DNA of 64,000 bases from Auanema rhodensis. Lineage: Eukaryota; Nematoda; Chromadorea; Rhabditida; Rhabditidae. The DNA is taken from the NCBI GenBank assembly GCA_964057225.1, contig OZ059894.1, positions 21,048,476 through 21,112,475 on the forward strand, read 5' to 3'. A program made the translations under genes and the position numbers. Every line of letters starts with the position of its first letter. Position 1 is the stretch's first letter. Below are positions 11,935 through 25,106 of the stretch, in pieces. Under the pieces are notes generated by a model. It was not told the origin of the DNA. It ran no database searches and saw only the letters and a program-made list of their open reading frames with translations.

Positions 11935-13338
11935 ACTCAACATTGCTTCCAAAAACATTTTGACAAAAATTTTTTCGAAAAATTTCAAGATAATTTAGCA
12001 AAAAGTAGATGTTTTTAGATTCCTTTTTTCAAGGCAAAGACGATGGACAATGTTATTCAACGAAAAAATTAATTCTTCAGGGTGAAAATCGAGGATATAT
12101 GTGTGAACTTATATCAGTTGATATCCCGGTGCATTTTTAAGCTAGCGCAAATCTGATAACACAGAACGACGCAGCTTAAAAATCCGCATCGAATGCACTA
12201 TACTACATTGAGAAACGCTTAATACACAAATTAGTTATGATCGTTTGAAAAATGATGCATTAGTGTATGTTGAGTTTCCATGTACACTCAACATTGCTTC
12301 CAAAAACATTTTGACAAAAATTTTTTCGAAAAATTTCAAAATAATTTAGCAAAAAGTAGATGTTTTTAGATTCCTTTTTTCAAGGCAAAGACGATGGACA
12401 ATGTTATTCAACGAAAAAATTAATTCTTCAGGGTGAAAATCGAGGATATATGTGTGAACTTATATCAGTTGATATCTCGGTGCATTTTTAAGCTAGCGCA
12501 AATCTGATAACACAGATCGACGCAGCTTAAAAATCCGCATCGAATGCACTATACTACATTGAGAAACGCTTAATACAAAAATTAGTTATGATCGTTTGAA
12601 AAATGATGCATTAGTGTATGTTGAGTTTCCATGTACACTCAACATTGCTTCCAAAAACATTTTGACAAAAATTTTTTCGAAAAATTTCAAGATAATTTAG
12701 CAAAAAGTAGATGTTTTTAGATTCCTTTTTTCAAGGCAAAGACGATGGACAATGTTATTCAACGAAAAAATTAATTCTTCAGGGTGAAAATCGAGGATAT
12801 ATGTGTGAACTTATATCAGTTGATATCTCGGTGCATTTTTAAGCTAGCGCAAATCTGATAACACAGATCGACGCAGCTTAAAAATCCGCATCGAATGCAC
12901 TATACTACATTGAGAAACGCTTAATACAAAAATTAGTTATGATCGTTTGAAAAATGATGCATTAGTGTATGTTGAGTTTCCATGTACACTCAACATTGCT
13001 TCCAAAAACATTTTGACAAAAATTTTTTCGAAAAATTTCAAGATAATTTAGCAAAAAGTAGATGTTTTTAGATTCCTTTTTTCAAGGCAAAGACGATGGA
13101 CAATGTTATTCAACGAAAAAATTAATTCTTCAGGGTGAAAATCGAGGATATAAGTGTGAACTTATATCAGTTGATATCTCGGTGCATTTTTAAGCTAGCG
13201 CAAATCTGATAACACAGAACGACGCAGCTTAAAAATCCGCATCGAATGCACTATACTACATTGAGAAACGCTTAATACAAAAATTAGTTATGATCGTTTG
13301 AAAAATGATGCATTAGTGTATGTTGAGTTTCCATGTAC

Positions 13339-16300
13339 ACTCAACATTGCTTCCAAAAACATTTTGACAAAAATTTTTTCGAGAAATTTCAAAATAATTT
13401 AGCAAAAAATAGATGTTTTTAGATTCCTTTTTTCAAGGCAAAGACGATGGACAATGTTATTCAACGAAAAAATTAATTCTTCAGGGTGAAAATCGAGGAT
13501 ATAAGTGTGAACTTATATCAGTTGATATCTCGGTGCATTTTTAAGCTAGCGCAAATCTGATAACACAGAACGACGCAGCTTAAAAATCCGCATCGAATGC
13601 ACTATACTACATTGAGAAACGCTTAATACAAAAATTAGTTATGATCGTTTGAAAAATGATGCATTAGTGTATGTTGAGTTTCCATGTACACTCAACATTG
13701 CTTCCAAAAACATTTTGACAAAAATTTTTTCGAGAAATTTCAAAATAATTTAGCAAAAAGTAGATGTTTTTAGATTCCTTTTTTCAAGGCAAAGACGATG
13801 GACAATGTTATTCAACGAAAAAATTAATTCTTCAGGGTGAAAATCGAGGATATAAGTGTGAACTTATATCAGTTGATATCTCGGTGCATTTTTAAGCTAG
13901 CGCAAATCTGATAACACAGATCGACGCAGCTTAAAAATCCGCATCGAATGCACTATACTACATTGAGAAACGCTTAATACAAAAATTAGTTATGATCGTT
14001 TGAAAAATGATGCATTAGTGTATGTTGAGTTTCCATGTACACTCAACATTGCTTCCAAAAACATTTTGACAAAAATTTTTTCGAGAAATTTCAAAATAAT
14101 TTAGCAAAAAATAGATGTTTTTAGATTCCTTTTTTCAAGGCAAAGACGATGGACAATGTTATTCAACGAAAAAATTAATTCTTCAGGGTGAAAATCGAGG
14201 ATATAAGTGTGAACTTATATCAGTTGATATCTCGGTGCATTTTTAAGCTAGCGCAAATCTGATAACACAGAACGACGCAGCTTAAAAATCCGCATCGAAT
14301 GCACTATACTACATTGAGAAACGCTTAATACAAAAATTAGTTATGATCGTTTGAAAAATGATGCATTAGTGTATGTTGAGTTTCCATGTACACTCAACAT
14401 TGCTTCCAAAAACATTTTGACAAAAATTTTTTCGAGAAATTTCAAAATAATTTAGCAAAAAGTAGATGTTTTTAGATTCCTTTTTTCAAGGCAAAGACGA
14501 TGGACAATGTTATTCAACGAAAAAATTAATTCTTCAGGGTGAAAATCGAGGATATAAGTGTGAACTTATATCAGTTGATATCTCGGTGCATTTTTAAGCT
14601 AGCGCAAATCTGATAACACAGATCGACGCAGCTTAAAAATCCGCATCGAATGCACTATACTACATTGAGAAACGCTTAATACAAAAATTAGTTATGATCG
14701 TTTGAAAAATGATGCATTAGTGTATGTTGAGTTTCCATGTACACTCAACATTGCTTCCAAAAACATTTTGACAAAAATTTTTTCGAAAAATTTCAAAATA
14801 ATTTAGCAAAAAGTAGATGTTTTTAGATTCCTTTTTTCAAGGCAAAGACGATGGACAATGTTATTCAACGAAAAAATTAATTCTTCAGGGTGAAAATCGA
14901 GGATATAAGTGTGAACTTATATCAGTTGATATCTCGGTGCATTTTTAAGCTAGCGCAAATCTGATAACACAGAACGACGCAGCTTAAAAATCCGCATCGA
15001 ATGCACTATACTACATTGAGAAACGCTTAATACAAAAATTAGTTATGATCGTTTGAAAAATGATGCATTAGTGTATGTTGAGTTTCCATGTACACTCAAC
15101 ATTGCTTCCAAAAACATTTTGACAAAAATTTTTTCGAAAAATTTCAAAATAATTTAGCAAAAAGTAGATGTTTTTAGATTCCTTTTTTCAAGGCAAAGAC
15201 GATGGACAATGTTATTCAACGAAAAAATTAATTCTTCAGGGTGAAAATCGAGGATATAAGTGTGAACTTATATCAGTTGATATCTCGGTGCATTTTTAAG
15301 CTAGCGCAAATCTGATAACACAGAACGACGCAGCTTAAAAATCCGCATCGAATGCACTATACTACATTGAGAAACGCTTAATACAAAAATTAGTTATGAT
15401 CGTTTGAAAAATGATGCATTAGTGTATGTTGAGTTTCCATGTACACTCAACATTGCTTCCAAAAACATTTTGACAAAAATTTTTTCGAGAAATTTCAAAA
15501 TAATTTAGCAAAAAATAGATGTTTTTAGATTCCTTTTTTCAAGGCAAAGACGATGGACAATGTTATTCAACGAAAAAATTAATTCTTCAGGGTGAAAATC
15601 GAGGATATATGTGTGAACTTATATCAGTTGATATCTCGGTGCATTTTTAAGCTAGCGCAAATCTGATAACACAGATCGACGCAGCTTAAAAATCCGCATC
15701 GAATGCACTATACTACATTGAGAAACGCTTAATACGAAAATTAGTTATGATCGTTTGAAAAATGATGCATTAGTGTATGTTGAGTTTCCATGTACACTCA
15801 ACATTGCTTCCAAAAACATTTTGACAAAAATTTTTTCGAAAAATTTCAAGATAATTTAGCAAAAAGTAGATGTTTTTAGATTCCTTTTTTCAAGGCAAAG
15901 ACGATGGACAATGTTATTCAACGAAAAAATTAATTCTTCAGGGTGAAAATCGAGGATATAAGTGTGAACTTATATCAGTTGATATCTCGGTGCATTTTTA
16001 AGCTAGCGCAAATCTGATAACACAGAACGACGCAGCTTAAAAATCCGCATCGAATGCACTATACTACATTGAGAAACGCTTAATACAAAAATTAGTTATG
16101 ATCGTTTGAAAAATGATGCATTAGTGTATGTTGAGTTTCCATGTACACTCAACATTGCTTCCAAAAACATTTTGACAAAAATTTTTTCGAGAAATTTCAA
16201 AATAATTTAGCAAAAAATAGATGTTTTTAGATTCCTTTTTTCAAGGCAAAGACGATGGACAATGTTATTCAACGAAAAAATTAATTCTTCAGGGTGAAAA

Positions 16301-16497
16301 TCGAGGATATAAGTGTGAACTTATATCAGTTGATATCTCGGTGCATTTTTAAGCTAGCGCAAATCTGATAACACAGATCGACGCAGCTTAAAAATCCGCA
16401 TCGAATGCACTATACTACATTGAGAAACGCTTAATACAAAAATTAGTTATGATCGTTCGAAAAATGATGCATTAGTGTATGTTGAGTTTCCATGTAC
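13339..16497 (+). repeat. AAAAAATAGAT subfamily cluster
   Basis: Monomers 39, 41, 45 and 47 (near 13408, 14110, 15515 and 16217) read GCAAAAAATAGATG where most copies have GCAAAAAGTAGATG, and all also have GAGAAATTT. I saw the marker elsewhere only in the inverted block (near 25180, 25880, 29740, 30440, 31143 and 31493). This cluster is therefore a link between the left array and the inverted block. Confidence 0.7.
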
Positions 16498-17199
16498 ACT
16501 CAACATTGCTTCCAAAAACATTTTGACAAAAATTTTTTCGAAAAATTTCAAAATAATTTAGCAAAAAGTAGATGTTTTTAGATTCCTTTTTTCAAGGCAA
16601 AGACGATGGACAATGTTATTCAACGAAAAAATTAATTCTTCAGGGTGAAAATCGAGGATATATGTGTGAACTTATATCAGTTGATATCTCGGTGCATTTT
16701 TAAGCTAGCGCAAATCTGATAACACAGATCGACGCAGCTTAAAAATCCGCATCGAATGCACTATACTACATTGAGAAACGCTTAATACAAAAATTAGTTA
16801 TGATCGTTTGAAAAATGATGCATTAGTGTATGTTGAGTTTCCATGTACACTCAACATTGCTTCCAAAAACATTTTGACAAAAATTTTTTCGAAAAATTTC
16901 AAAATAATTTAGCAAAAAGTAGATGTTTTTAGATTCCTTTTTTCAAGGCAAAGACGATGGACCATGTTATTCAACGAAAAAATTAATTCTTCAGGGTGAA
17001 AATCGAGGATATATGTGTGAACTTATATCAGTTGATATCTCGGTGCATTTTTAAGCTAGCGCAAATCTGATAACACAGATCGACGCAGCTTAAAAATCCG
17101 CATCGAATGCACTATACTACATTGAGAAACGCTTAATACAAAAATTAGTTATGATCGTTTGAAAAATGATGCATTAGTGTATGTTGAGTTTCCATGTAC

Positions 17200-19305
17200 A
17201 CTCAACATTGCTTCCAAAAACATTTTGACAAAAATTTTTTCGAAAAATTTCAAAATAATTTAGCAAAAAGTAGATGTTTTTAGATTCCTTTTTTCAAGGC
17301 AAAGACGATGGACAATGTTATTCAACGAAAAAATTAATTCTTCAGGGTGAAAATCGAGGATATAAGTGTGAACTTATATCAGTTGATATCTCGGTGCATT
17401 TTTAAGCTAGCGCAAATCTGATAACACAGATCGACGCAGCTTAAAAATCCGCATCGAATGCACTATACTACATTGAGAAACGCTTAATACAAAAATTAGT
17501 TATGATCGTTTGAAAAATGATGCATTAGTGTATGTTGAGTTTCCATGTACACTCAACATTGCTTCCAAAAACATTTTGACAAAAATTTTTTCGAAAAATT
17601 TCAAAATAATTTAGCAAAAAGTAGATGTTTTTAGATTCCTTTTTTCAAGGCAAAGACGATGGACAATGTTATTCAACGAAAAAATTAATTCTTCAGGGTG
17701 AAAATCGAGGATATAAGTGTGAACTTATATCAGTTGATATCTCGGTGCATTTTTAAGCTAGCGCAAATCTGATAACACAGATCGACGCAGCTTAAAAATC
17801 CGCATCGAATGCACTATACTACATTGAGAAACGCTTAATACAAAAATTAGTTATGATCGTTTGAAAAATGATGCATTAGTGTATGTTGAGTTTCCATGTA
17901 CACTCAACATTGCTTCCAAAAACATTTTGACAAAAATTTTTTCGAAAAATTTCAAAATAATTTAGCAAAAAGTAGATGTTTTTAGATTCCTTTTTTCAAG
18001 GCAAAGACGATGGACAATGTTATTCAACGAAAAAATTAATTCTTCAGGGTGAAAATCGAGGATATAAGTGTGAACTTATATCAGTTGATATCTCGGTGCA
18101 TTTTTAAGCTAGCGCAAATCTGATAACACAGATCGACGCAGCTTAAAAATCCGCATCGAATGCACTATACTACATTGAGAAACGCTTAATACAAAAATTA
18201 GTTATGATCGTTTGAAAAATGATGCATTAGTGTATGTTGAGTTTCCATGTACACTCAACATTGCTTCCAAAAACATTTTGACAAAAATTTTTTCGAAAAA
18301 TTTCAAAATAATTTAGCAAAAAGTAGATGTTTTTAGATTCCTTTTTTCAAGGCAAAGACGATGGACAATGTTATTCAACGAAAAAATTAATTCTTCAGGG
18401 TGAAAATCGAGGATATAAGTGTGAACTTATATCAGTTGATATCTCGGTGCATTTTTAAGCTAGCGCAAATCTGATAACACAGATCGACGCAGCTTAAAAA
18501 TCCGCATCGAATGCACTATACTACATTGAGAAACGCTTAATACAAAAATTAGTTATGATCGTTTGAAAAATGATGCATTAGTGTATGTTGAGTTTCCATG
18601 TACACTCAACATTGCTTCCAAAAACATTTTGACAAAAATTTTTTCGAAAAATTTCAAAATAATTTAGCAAAAAGTAGATGTTTTTAGATTCCTTTTTTCA
18701 AGGCAAAGACGATGGACAATGTTATTCAACGAAAAAATTAATTCTTCAGGGTGAAAATCGAGGATATAAGTGTGAACTTATATCAGTTGATATCTCGGTG
18801 CATTTTTAAGCTAGCGCAAATCTGATAACACAGATCGACGCAGCTTAAAAATCCGCATCGAATGCACTATACTACATTGAGAAACGCTTAATACAAAAAT
18901 TAGTTATGATCGTTTGAAAAATGATGCATTAGTGTATGTTGAGTTTCCATGTACACTCAACATTGCTTCCAAAAACATTTTGACAAAAATTTTTTCGAAA
19001 AATTTCAAAATAATTTAGCAAAAAGTAGATGTTTTTAGATTCCTTTTTTCAAGGCAAAGACGATGGACAATGTTATTCAACGAAAAAATTAATTCTTCAG
19101 GGTGAAAATCGAGGATATAAGTGTGAACTTATATCAGTTGATATCTCGGTGCATTTTTAAGCTAGCGCAAATCTGATAACACAGATCGACGCAGCTTAAA
19201 AATCCGCATCGAATGCACTATACTACATTGAGAAACGCTTAATACAAAAATTAGTTATGATCGTTTGAAAAATGATGCATTAGTGTATGTTGAGTTTCCA
19301 TGTAC
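17200..19305 (+). repeat. Run of six apparently identical monomers
   Basis: Monomers 50-55 all carry GAAAAATTTC, AAAATAATTT, GTAGATG, ATTCCTTTTTT, GACAATG, ATAAGTGTG and CAGATCG. I found no difference among them by eye. The run ends at monomer 56 (19306), which has ATTTCTTTTTT and CAGAACG. It suggests a recent local amplification of one monomer. Confidence 0.65.
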
Positions 19306-21060
19306 ACTCAACATTGCTTCCAAAAACATTTTGACAAAAATTTTTTCGAAAAATTTCAAAATAATTTAGCAAAAAGTAGATGTTTTTAGATTTCTTTTTT
19401 CAAGGCAAAGACGATGGACAATGTTATTCAACGAAAAAATTAATTCTTCAGGGTGAAAATCGAGGATATAAGTGTGAACTTATATCAGTTGATATCTCGG
19501 TGCATTTTTAAGCTAGCGCAAATCTGATAACACAGAACGACGCAGCTTAAAAATCCGCATCGAATGCACTATACTACATTGAGAAACGCTTAATACAAAA
19601 ATTAGTTATGATCGTTTGAAAAATGATGCATTAGTGTATGTTGAGTTTCCATGTACACTCAACATTGCTTCCAAAAACATTTTGACAAAAATTTTTTCGA
19701 AAAATTTCAAAATAATTTAGCAAAAAGTAGATGTTTTTAGATTCCTTTTTTCAAGGCAAAGACGATGGACAATGTTATTCAACGAAAAAATTAATTCTTC
19801 AGGGTGAAAATTGAGGATATAAGTGTGAACTTATATCAGTTGATATCTCGGTGCATTTTTAAGCTAGCGCAAATCTGATAACACAGAACGACGCAGCTTA
19901 AAAATCCGCATCGAATGCACTATACTACATTGAGAAACGCTTAATACAAAAATTAGTTATGATCGTTTGAAAAATGATGCATTAGTGTATGTTGAGTTTC
20001 CATGTACACTCAACATTGCTTCCAAAAACATTTTGACAAAAATTTTTTCGAGAAATTTCAAAATAATTTAGCAAAAAGTGGATGTTTTTAGATTCCTTTT
20101 TTCAAGGCAAAGACGATGGACAATGTTATTCAACGAAAAAATTAATTCTTCAGGGTGAAAATCGAGGATATAAGTGTGAACTTATATCAGTTGATATCTC
20201 GGTGCATTTTTAAGCTAGCGCAAATCTGATAACACAGATCGACGCAGCTTAAAAATCCGCATCGAATGCACTATACTACATTGAGAAACGCTTAATACAA
20301 AAATTAGTTATGATCGTTTGAAAAATGATGCATTAGTGTATGTTGAGTTTCCATGTACACTCAACATTGCTTCCAAAAACATTTTGACAAAAATTTTTTC
20401 GAAAAATTTCAAAATAATTTAGCAAAAAGTAGATGTTTTTAGATTCCTTTTTTCAAGGCAAAGACGATGGACAATGTTATTCAACGAAAAAATTAATTCT
20501 TCAGGGTGAAAATCGAGGATATAAGTGTGAACTTATATCAGTTGATATCTCGGTGCATTTTTAAGCTAGCGCAAATCTGATAACACAGATCGACGCAGCT
20601 TAAAAATCCGCATCGAATGCACTATACTACATTGAGAAACGCTTAATACAAAAATTAGTTATGATCGTTTGAAAAATGATGCATTAGTGTATGTTGAGTT
20701 TCCATGTACACTCAACATTGCTTCCAAAAACATTTTGACAAAAATTTTTTCGAAAAATTTCAAAATAATTTAGCAAAAAGTAGATGTTTTTAGATTCCTT
20801 TTTTCAAGGCAAAGACGATGGACAATGTTATTCAACGAAAAAATTAATTCTTCAGGGTGAAAATCGAGGATATAAGTGTGAACTTATATCAGTTGATATC
20901 TCGGTGCATTTTTAAGCTAGCGCAAATCTGATAACACAGATCGACGCAGCTTAAAAATCCGCATCGAATGCACTATACTACATTGAGAAACGCTTAATAC
21001 AAAAATTAGTTATGATCGTTTGAAAAATGATGCATTAGTGTATGTTGAGTTTCCATGTAC

Positions 21061-23166
21061 ACTCAACATTGCTTCCAAAAACATTTTGACAAAAATTTTT
21101 TCGAAAAATTTCAAAATAATTTAGCAAAAAGTGGATGTTTTTAGATTCCTTTTTTCAAGGCAAAGACGATGGACAATGTTATTCAACGAAAAAATTAATT
21201 CTTCAGGGTGAAAATCGAGGATATAAGTGTGAACTTATATCAGTTGATATCTCGGTGCATTTTTAAGCTAGCGCAAATCTGATAACACAGATCGACGCAG
21301 CTTAAAAATCCGCATCGAATGCACTATACTACATTGAGAAACGCTTAATACAAAAATTAGTTATGATCGTTTGAAAAATGATGCATTAGTGTATGTTGAG
21401 TTTCCATGTACACTCAACATTGCTTCCAAAAACATTTTGACAAAAATTTTTTCGAGAAATTTCAAAATAATTTAGCAAAAAGTAGATGTTTTTAGATTCC
21501 TTTTTTCAAGGCAAAGACGATGGACAATGTTATTCAACGAAAAAATTAATTCTTCAGGGTGAAAATCGAGGATATAAGTGTGAACTTATATCAGTTGATA
21601 TCTCGGTGCATTTTTAAGCTAGCGCAAATCTGATAACACAGATCGACGCAGCTTAAAAATCCGCATCGAATGCACTATACTACATTGAGAAACGCTTAAT
21701 ACAAAAATTAGTTATGATCGTTTGAAAAATGATGCATTAGTGTATGTTGAGTTTCCATGTACACTCAACATTGCTTCCAAAAACATTTTGACAAAAATTT
21801 TTTCGAAAAATTTCAAAATAATTTAGCAAAAAGTAGATGTTTTTAGATTCCTTTTTTCAAGGCAAAGACGATGGACAATGTTATTCAACGAAAAAATTAA
21901 TTCTTCAGGGTGAAAATCGAGGATATAAGTGTGAACTTATATCAGTTGATATCTCGGTGCATTTTTAAGCTAGCGCAAATCTGATAACACAGATCGACGC
22001 AGCTTAAAAATCCGCATCGAATGCACTATACTACATTGAGAAACGCTTAATACAAAAATTAGTTATGATCGTTTGAAAAATGATGCATTAGTGTATGTTG
22101 AGTTTCCATGTACACTCAACATTGCTTCCAAAAACATTTTGACAAAAATTTTTTCGAAAAATTTCAAAATAATTTAGCAAAAAGTGGATGTTTTTAGATT
22201 CCTTTTTTCAAGGCAAAGACGATGGACAATGTTATTCAACGAAAAAATTAATTCTTCAGGGTGAAAATCGAGGATATAAGTGTGAACTTATATCAGTTGA
22301 TATCTCGGTGCATTTTTAAGCTAGCGCAAATCTGATAACACAGATCGACGCAGCTTAAAAATCCGCATCGAATGCACTATACTACATTGAGAAACGCTTA
22401 ATACAAAAATTAGTTATGATCGTTTGAAAAATGATGCATTAGTGTATGTTGAGTTTCCATGTACACTCAACATTGCTTCCAAAAACATTTTGACAAAAAT
22501 TTTTTCGAGAAATTTCAAAATAATTTAGCAAAAAGTAGATGTTTTTAGATTCCTTTTTTCAAGGCAAAGACGATGGACAATGTTATTCAACGAAAAAATT
22601 AATTCTTCAGGGTGAAAATCGAGGATATAAGTGTGAACTTATATCATTTGATATCTCGGTGCATTTTTAAGCTAGCGCAAATCTGATAACACAGATCGAC
22701 GCAGCTTAAAAATCCGCATCGAATGCACTATACTACATTGAGAAACGCTTAATACAAAAATTAGTTATGATCGTTTGAAAAATGATGCATTAGTGTATGT
22801 TGAGTTTCCATGTACACTCAACATTGCTTCCAAAAACATTTTGACAAAAATTTTTTCGAAAAATTTCAAAATAATTTAGCAAAAAGTAGATGTTTTTAGA
22901 TTCCTTTTTTCAAGGCAAAGACGATGGACAATGTTATTCAACGAAAAAATTAATTCTTCAGGGTGAAAATCGAGGATATAAGTGTGAACTTATATCAGTT
23001 GTTATCTCGGTGCATTTTTAAGCTAGCGCAAATCTGATAACACAGATCGACGCAGCTTAAAAATCCGCATCGAATGCACTATACTACATTGAGAAACGCT
23101 TAATACAAAAATTAGTTATGATCGTTTGAAAAATGATGCATTAGTGTATGTTGAGTTTCCATGTAC
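21061..23166 (+). repeat. Three-monomer tandem repeat marked by GTGGATG
   Basis: Monomers 61-63 (21061-22113) and 64-66 (22114-23166) repeat the order GTGGATG, then GAGAAATTT, then plain. Single later changes are ATCATTTGATATC near 22646 and GTTGTTATCTC near 22999. A third GTGGATG copy lies at 20079, again three monomers away, but on a GAGAAATTT background. Confidence 0.7.
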
Positions 23167-23517
23167 ACTCAACATTGCTTCCAAAAACATTTTGACAAAA
23201 ATTTTTTCGAAAAATTTCAAAATAATTTAGCAAAAAGTAGATGTTTTTAGATTCCTTTTTTCAAGGCAAAGACGATGGACAATGTTATTCAACGAAAAAA
23301 TTAATTCTTCAGGGTGAAAATCGAGGATATAAGTGTGAACTTATATCAGTTGATATCTCGGTGCATTTTTAAGCTAGCGCAAATCTGATAACACAGATCG
23401 ACGCAGCTTAAAAATCCGCATCGAATGCACTATACTACATTGAGAAACGCTTAATACAAAAATTAGTTATGATCGTTTGAAAAATGATGCATTAGTGTAT
23501 GTTGAGTTTCCATGTAC

Positions 23518-24921
23518 ACTCAACATTGCTTCCAAAAACATTTTGACAAAAATTTTTTCGAAAAATTTCAAAATAATTTAGCAAAAAGTAGATGTTTTTA
23601 GATTCCATTTTTCAAGGCAAAGACGATGGACGATGTTATTCAACGAAAAAATTAATTCTTCAGGGTGAAAATCGAGGATATAAGTGTGAACTTATATCAG
23701 TTGATATCTCGGTGCATTTTTAAGCTAGCGCAAATCTGATAACACAGATCGACGCAGCTTAAAAATCCGCATCGAATGCACTATACTACATTGAGAAAAG
23801 CTCAATACAAAAATTAGTTATGATCGTTTGAAAAATGATGCATTAGTGTATGTTGAGTTTCCATGTACACTCAACATTGCTTCCAAAAACATTTTGACAA
23901 AAATTTTTTCGAAAAATTTCAAAATAATTTAGCAAAAAGTAGATGTTTTTAGATTCCATTTTTCAAGGCAAAGACGATGGACGATGTTATTCAACGAAAA
24001 AATTAATTCTTCAGGGTGAAAATCGAGGATATAAGTGTGAACTTATATCAGTTGATATCTCGGTGCATTTTTAAGCTAGCGCAAATCTGATAACACAGAT
24101 CGACGCAGCTTAAAAATCCGCATCGAATGCACTATACTACATTGAGAAACGCTTAATACAAAAATTAGTTATGATCGTTTGAAAAATGATGCATTAGTGT
24201 ATGTTGAGTTTCCATGTACACTCAACATTGCTTCCAAAAACATTTTGACAAAAATTTTTTCGAAAAATTTCAAAATAATTTAGCAAAAAGTAGATGTTTT
24301 TAGATTCCTTTTTTCAAGGCAAAGACGATGGACAATGTTATTCAACAAAAAAATTAATTCTTCAGGGTGAAAATCGAGGATATAAGTGTGAACTTATATC
24401 AGTTGATATCTCGGTGCATTTTTAAGCTAGCGCAAATCTGATAACACAGAACGACGCAGCTTAAAAATCCGCATCGAATGCACTATACTACATTGAGAAA
24501 CGCTTAATACAAAAATTAGTTATGATCGTTTGAAAAATGATGCATTAGTGTATGTTGAGTTTCCATGTACACTCAACATTGCTTCCAAAAACATTTTGAC
24601 AAAAATTTTTTCGAAAAATTTCAAAATAATTTAGCAAAAAGTAGATGTTTTTAGATTCCATTTTTCAAGGCAAAGACGATGGACGATGTTATTCAACGAA
24701 AAAATTAATTCTTCAGGGTGAAAATCGAGGATATAAGTGTGAACTTATATCAGTTGATATCTCGGTGCATTTTTAAGCTAGCGCAAATCTGATAACACAG
24801 ATCGACGCAGCTTAAAAATCCGCATCGAATGCACTATACTACATTGAGAAAAGCTTAATACAAAAATTAGTTATGATCGTTTGAAAAATGATGCATTAGT
24901 GTATGTTGAGTTTCCATGTAC
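23518..24921 (+). repeat. Left-array edge subfamily with CCATTTTTC and GACGATG
   Basis: Three of the last four complete monomers before the inversion (68, 69 and 71) carry ATTCCATTTTTC with GGACGATGTT. Monomers 68 and 71 also have GAAAAGCT where GAAACGCT is usual, and 68 has AGCTCAATA. Monomer 70 has TTCAACAAAAA. No copy of the GACGATGTT form occurs in the inverted block, so the inverted block is not a mirror of its immediate left neighbour. Confidence 0.75.
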
Positions 24922-25054
24922 ACTCAACATTGCTTCCAAAAACATTTTGACAAAAATTTTTTCGAAAAATTTCAAAATAATTTAGCAAAAAGTAGATGTT
25001 TTTAGATTCCTTTTTTCAAGGCAAAGACGATGGACAATGTTATTCAACGAAAAA

Positions 25055-25106
25055 ATTAATTCTTACTGATATAAGTTCACACTTATATCCTCGATTTTCA
25101 CCCTGA
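25055..25106. other. Inversion junction 1 (25064|25065)
   Basis: The plus-strand monomer stops after AATTAATTCTT (monomer position 143, base 25064), and the minus-strand monomer begins at once with ACTGATATAAG (position 184, base 25065). No inserted base is needed and there is no microhomology at the join. The minus-side breakpoint lies three bases outside the GTGA-loop hairpin (positions 160-181), which therefore sits intact inside the 41-bp spacer. Confidence 0.9.

Larger units (their letters stand above)
1..25064 (+). repeat. Left direct satellite array, 351-bp monomer x 71 plus partial
   Basis: Tandem array of a 351-bp monomer in constant orientation. Taking the first base of the window as monomer position 1, every copy starts at 1+351(n-1). 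The register holds through monomer 72, which begins at 24922 and is cut at position 143 by the inversion join. I saw no length variant here. Recurring variants define subfamilies: GAGAAA or GAAAAA after the TTTTTTC tract, AAGATAATTT, ATATGTGTG, CGTTCGAAAA, ATAACTCAG, CAGAACG or CAGATCG, and GATATTTTAAG. Neighbouring copies differ at only a few sites. No gene, transposon or unique DNA interrupts it. The likely role is structural heterochromatin, centromeric or pericentromeric; this is inferred from satellite biology and not shown by the sequence. Confidence 0.98.
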
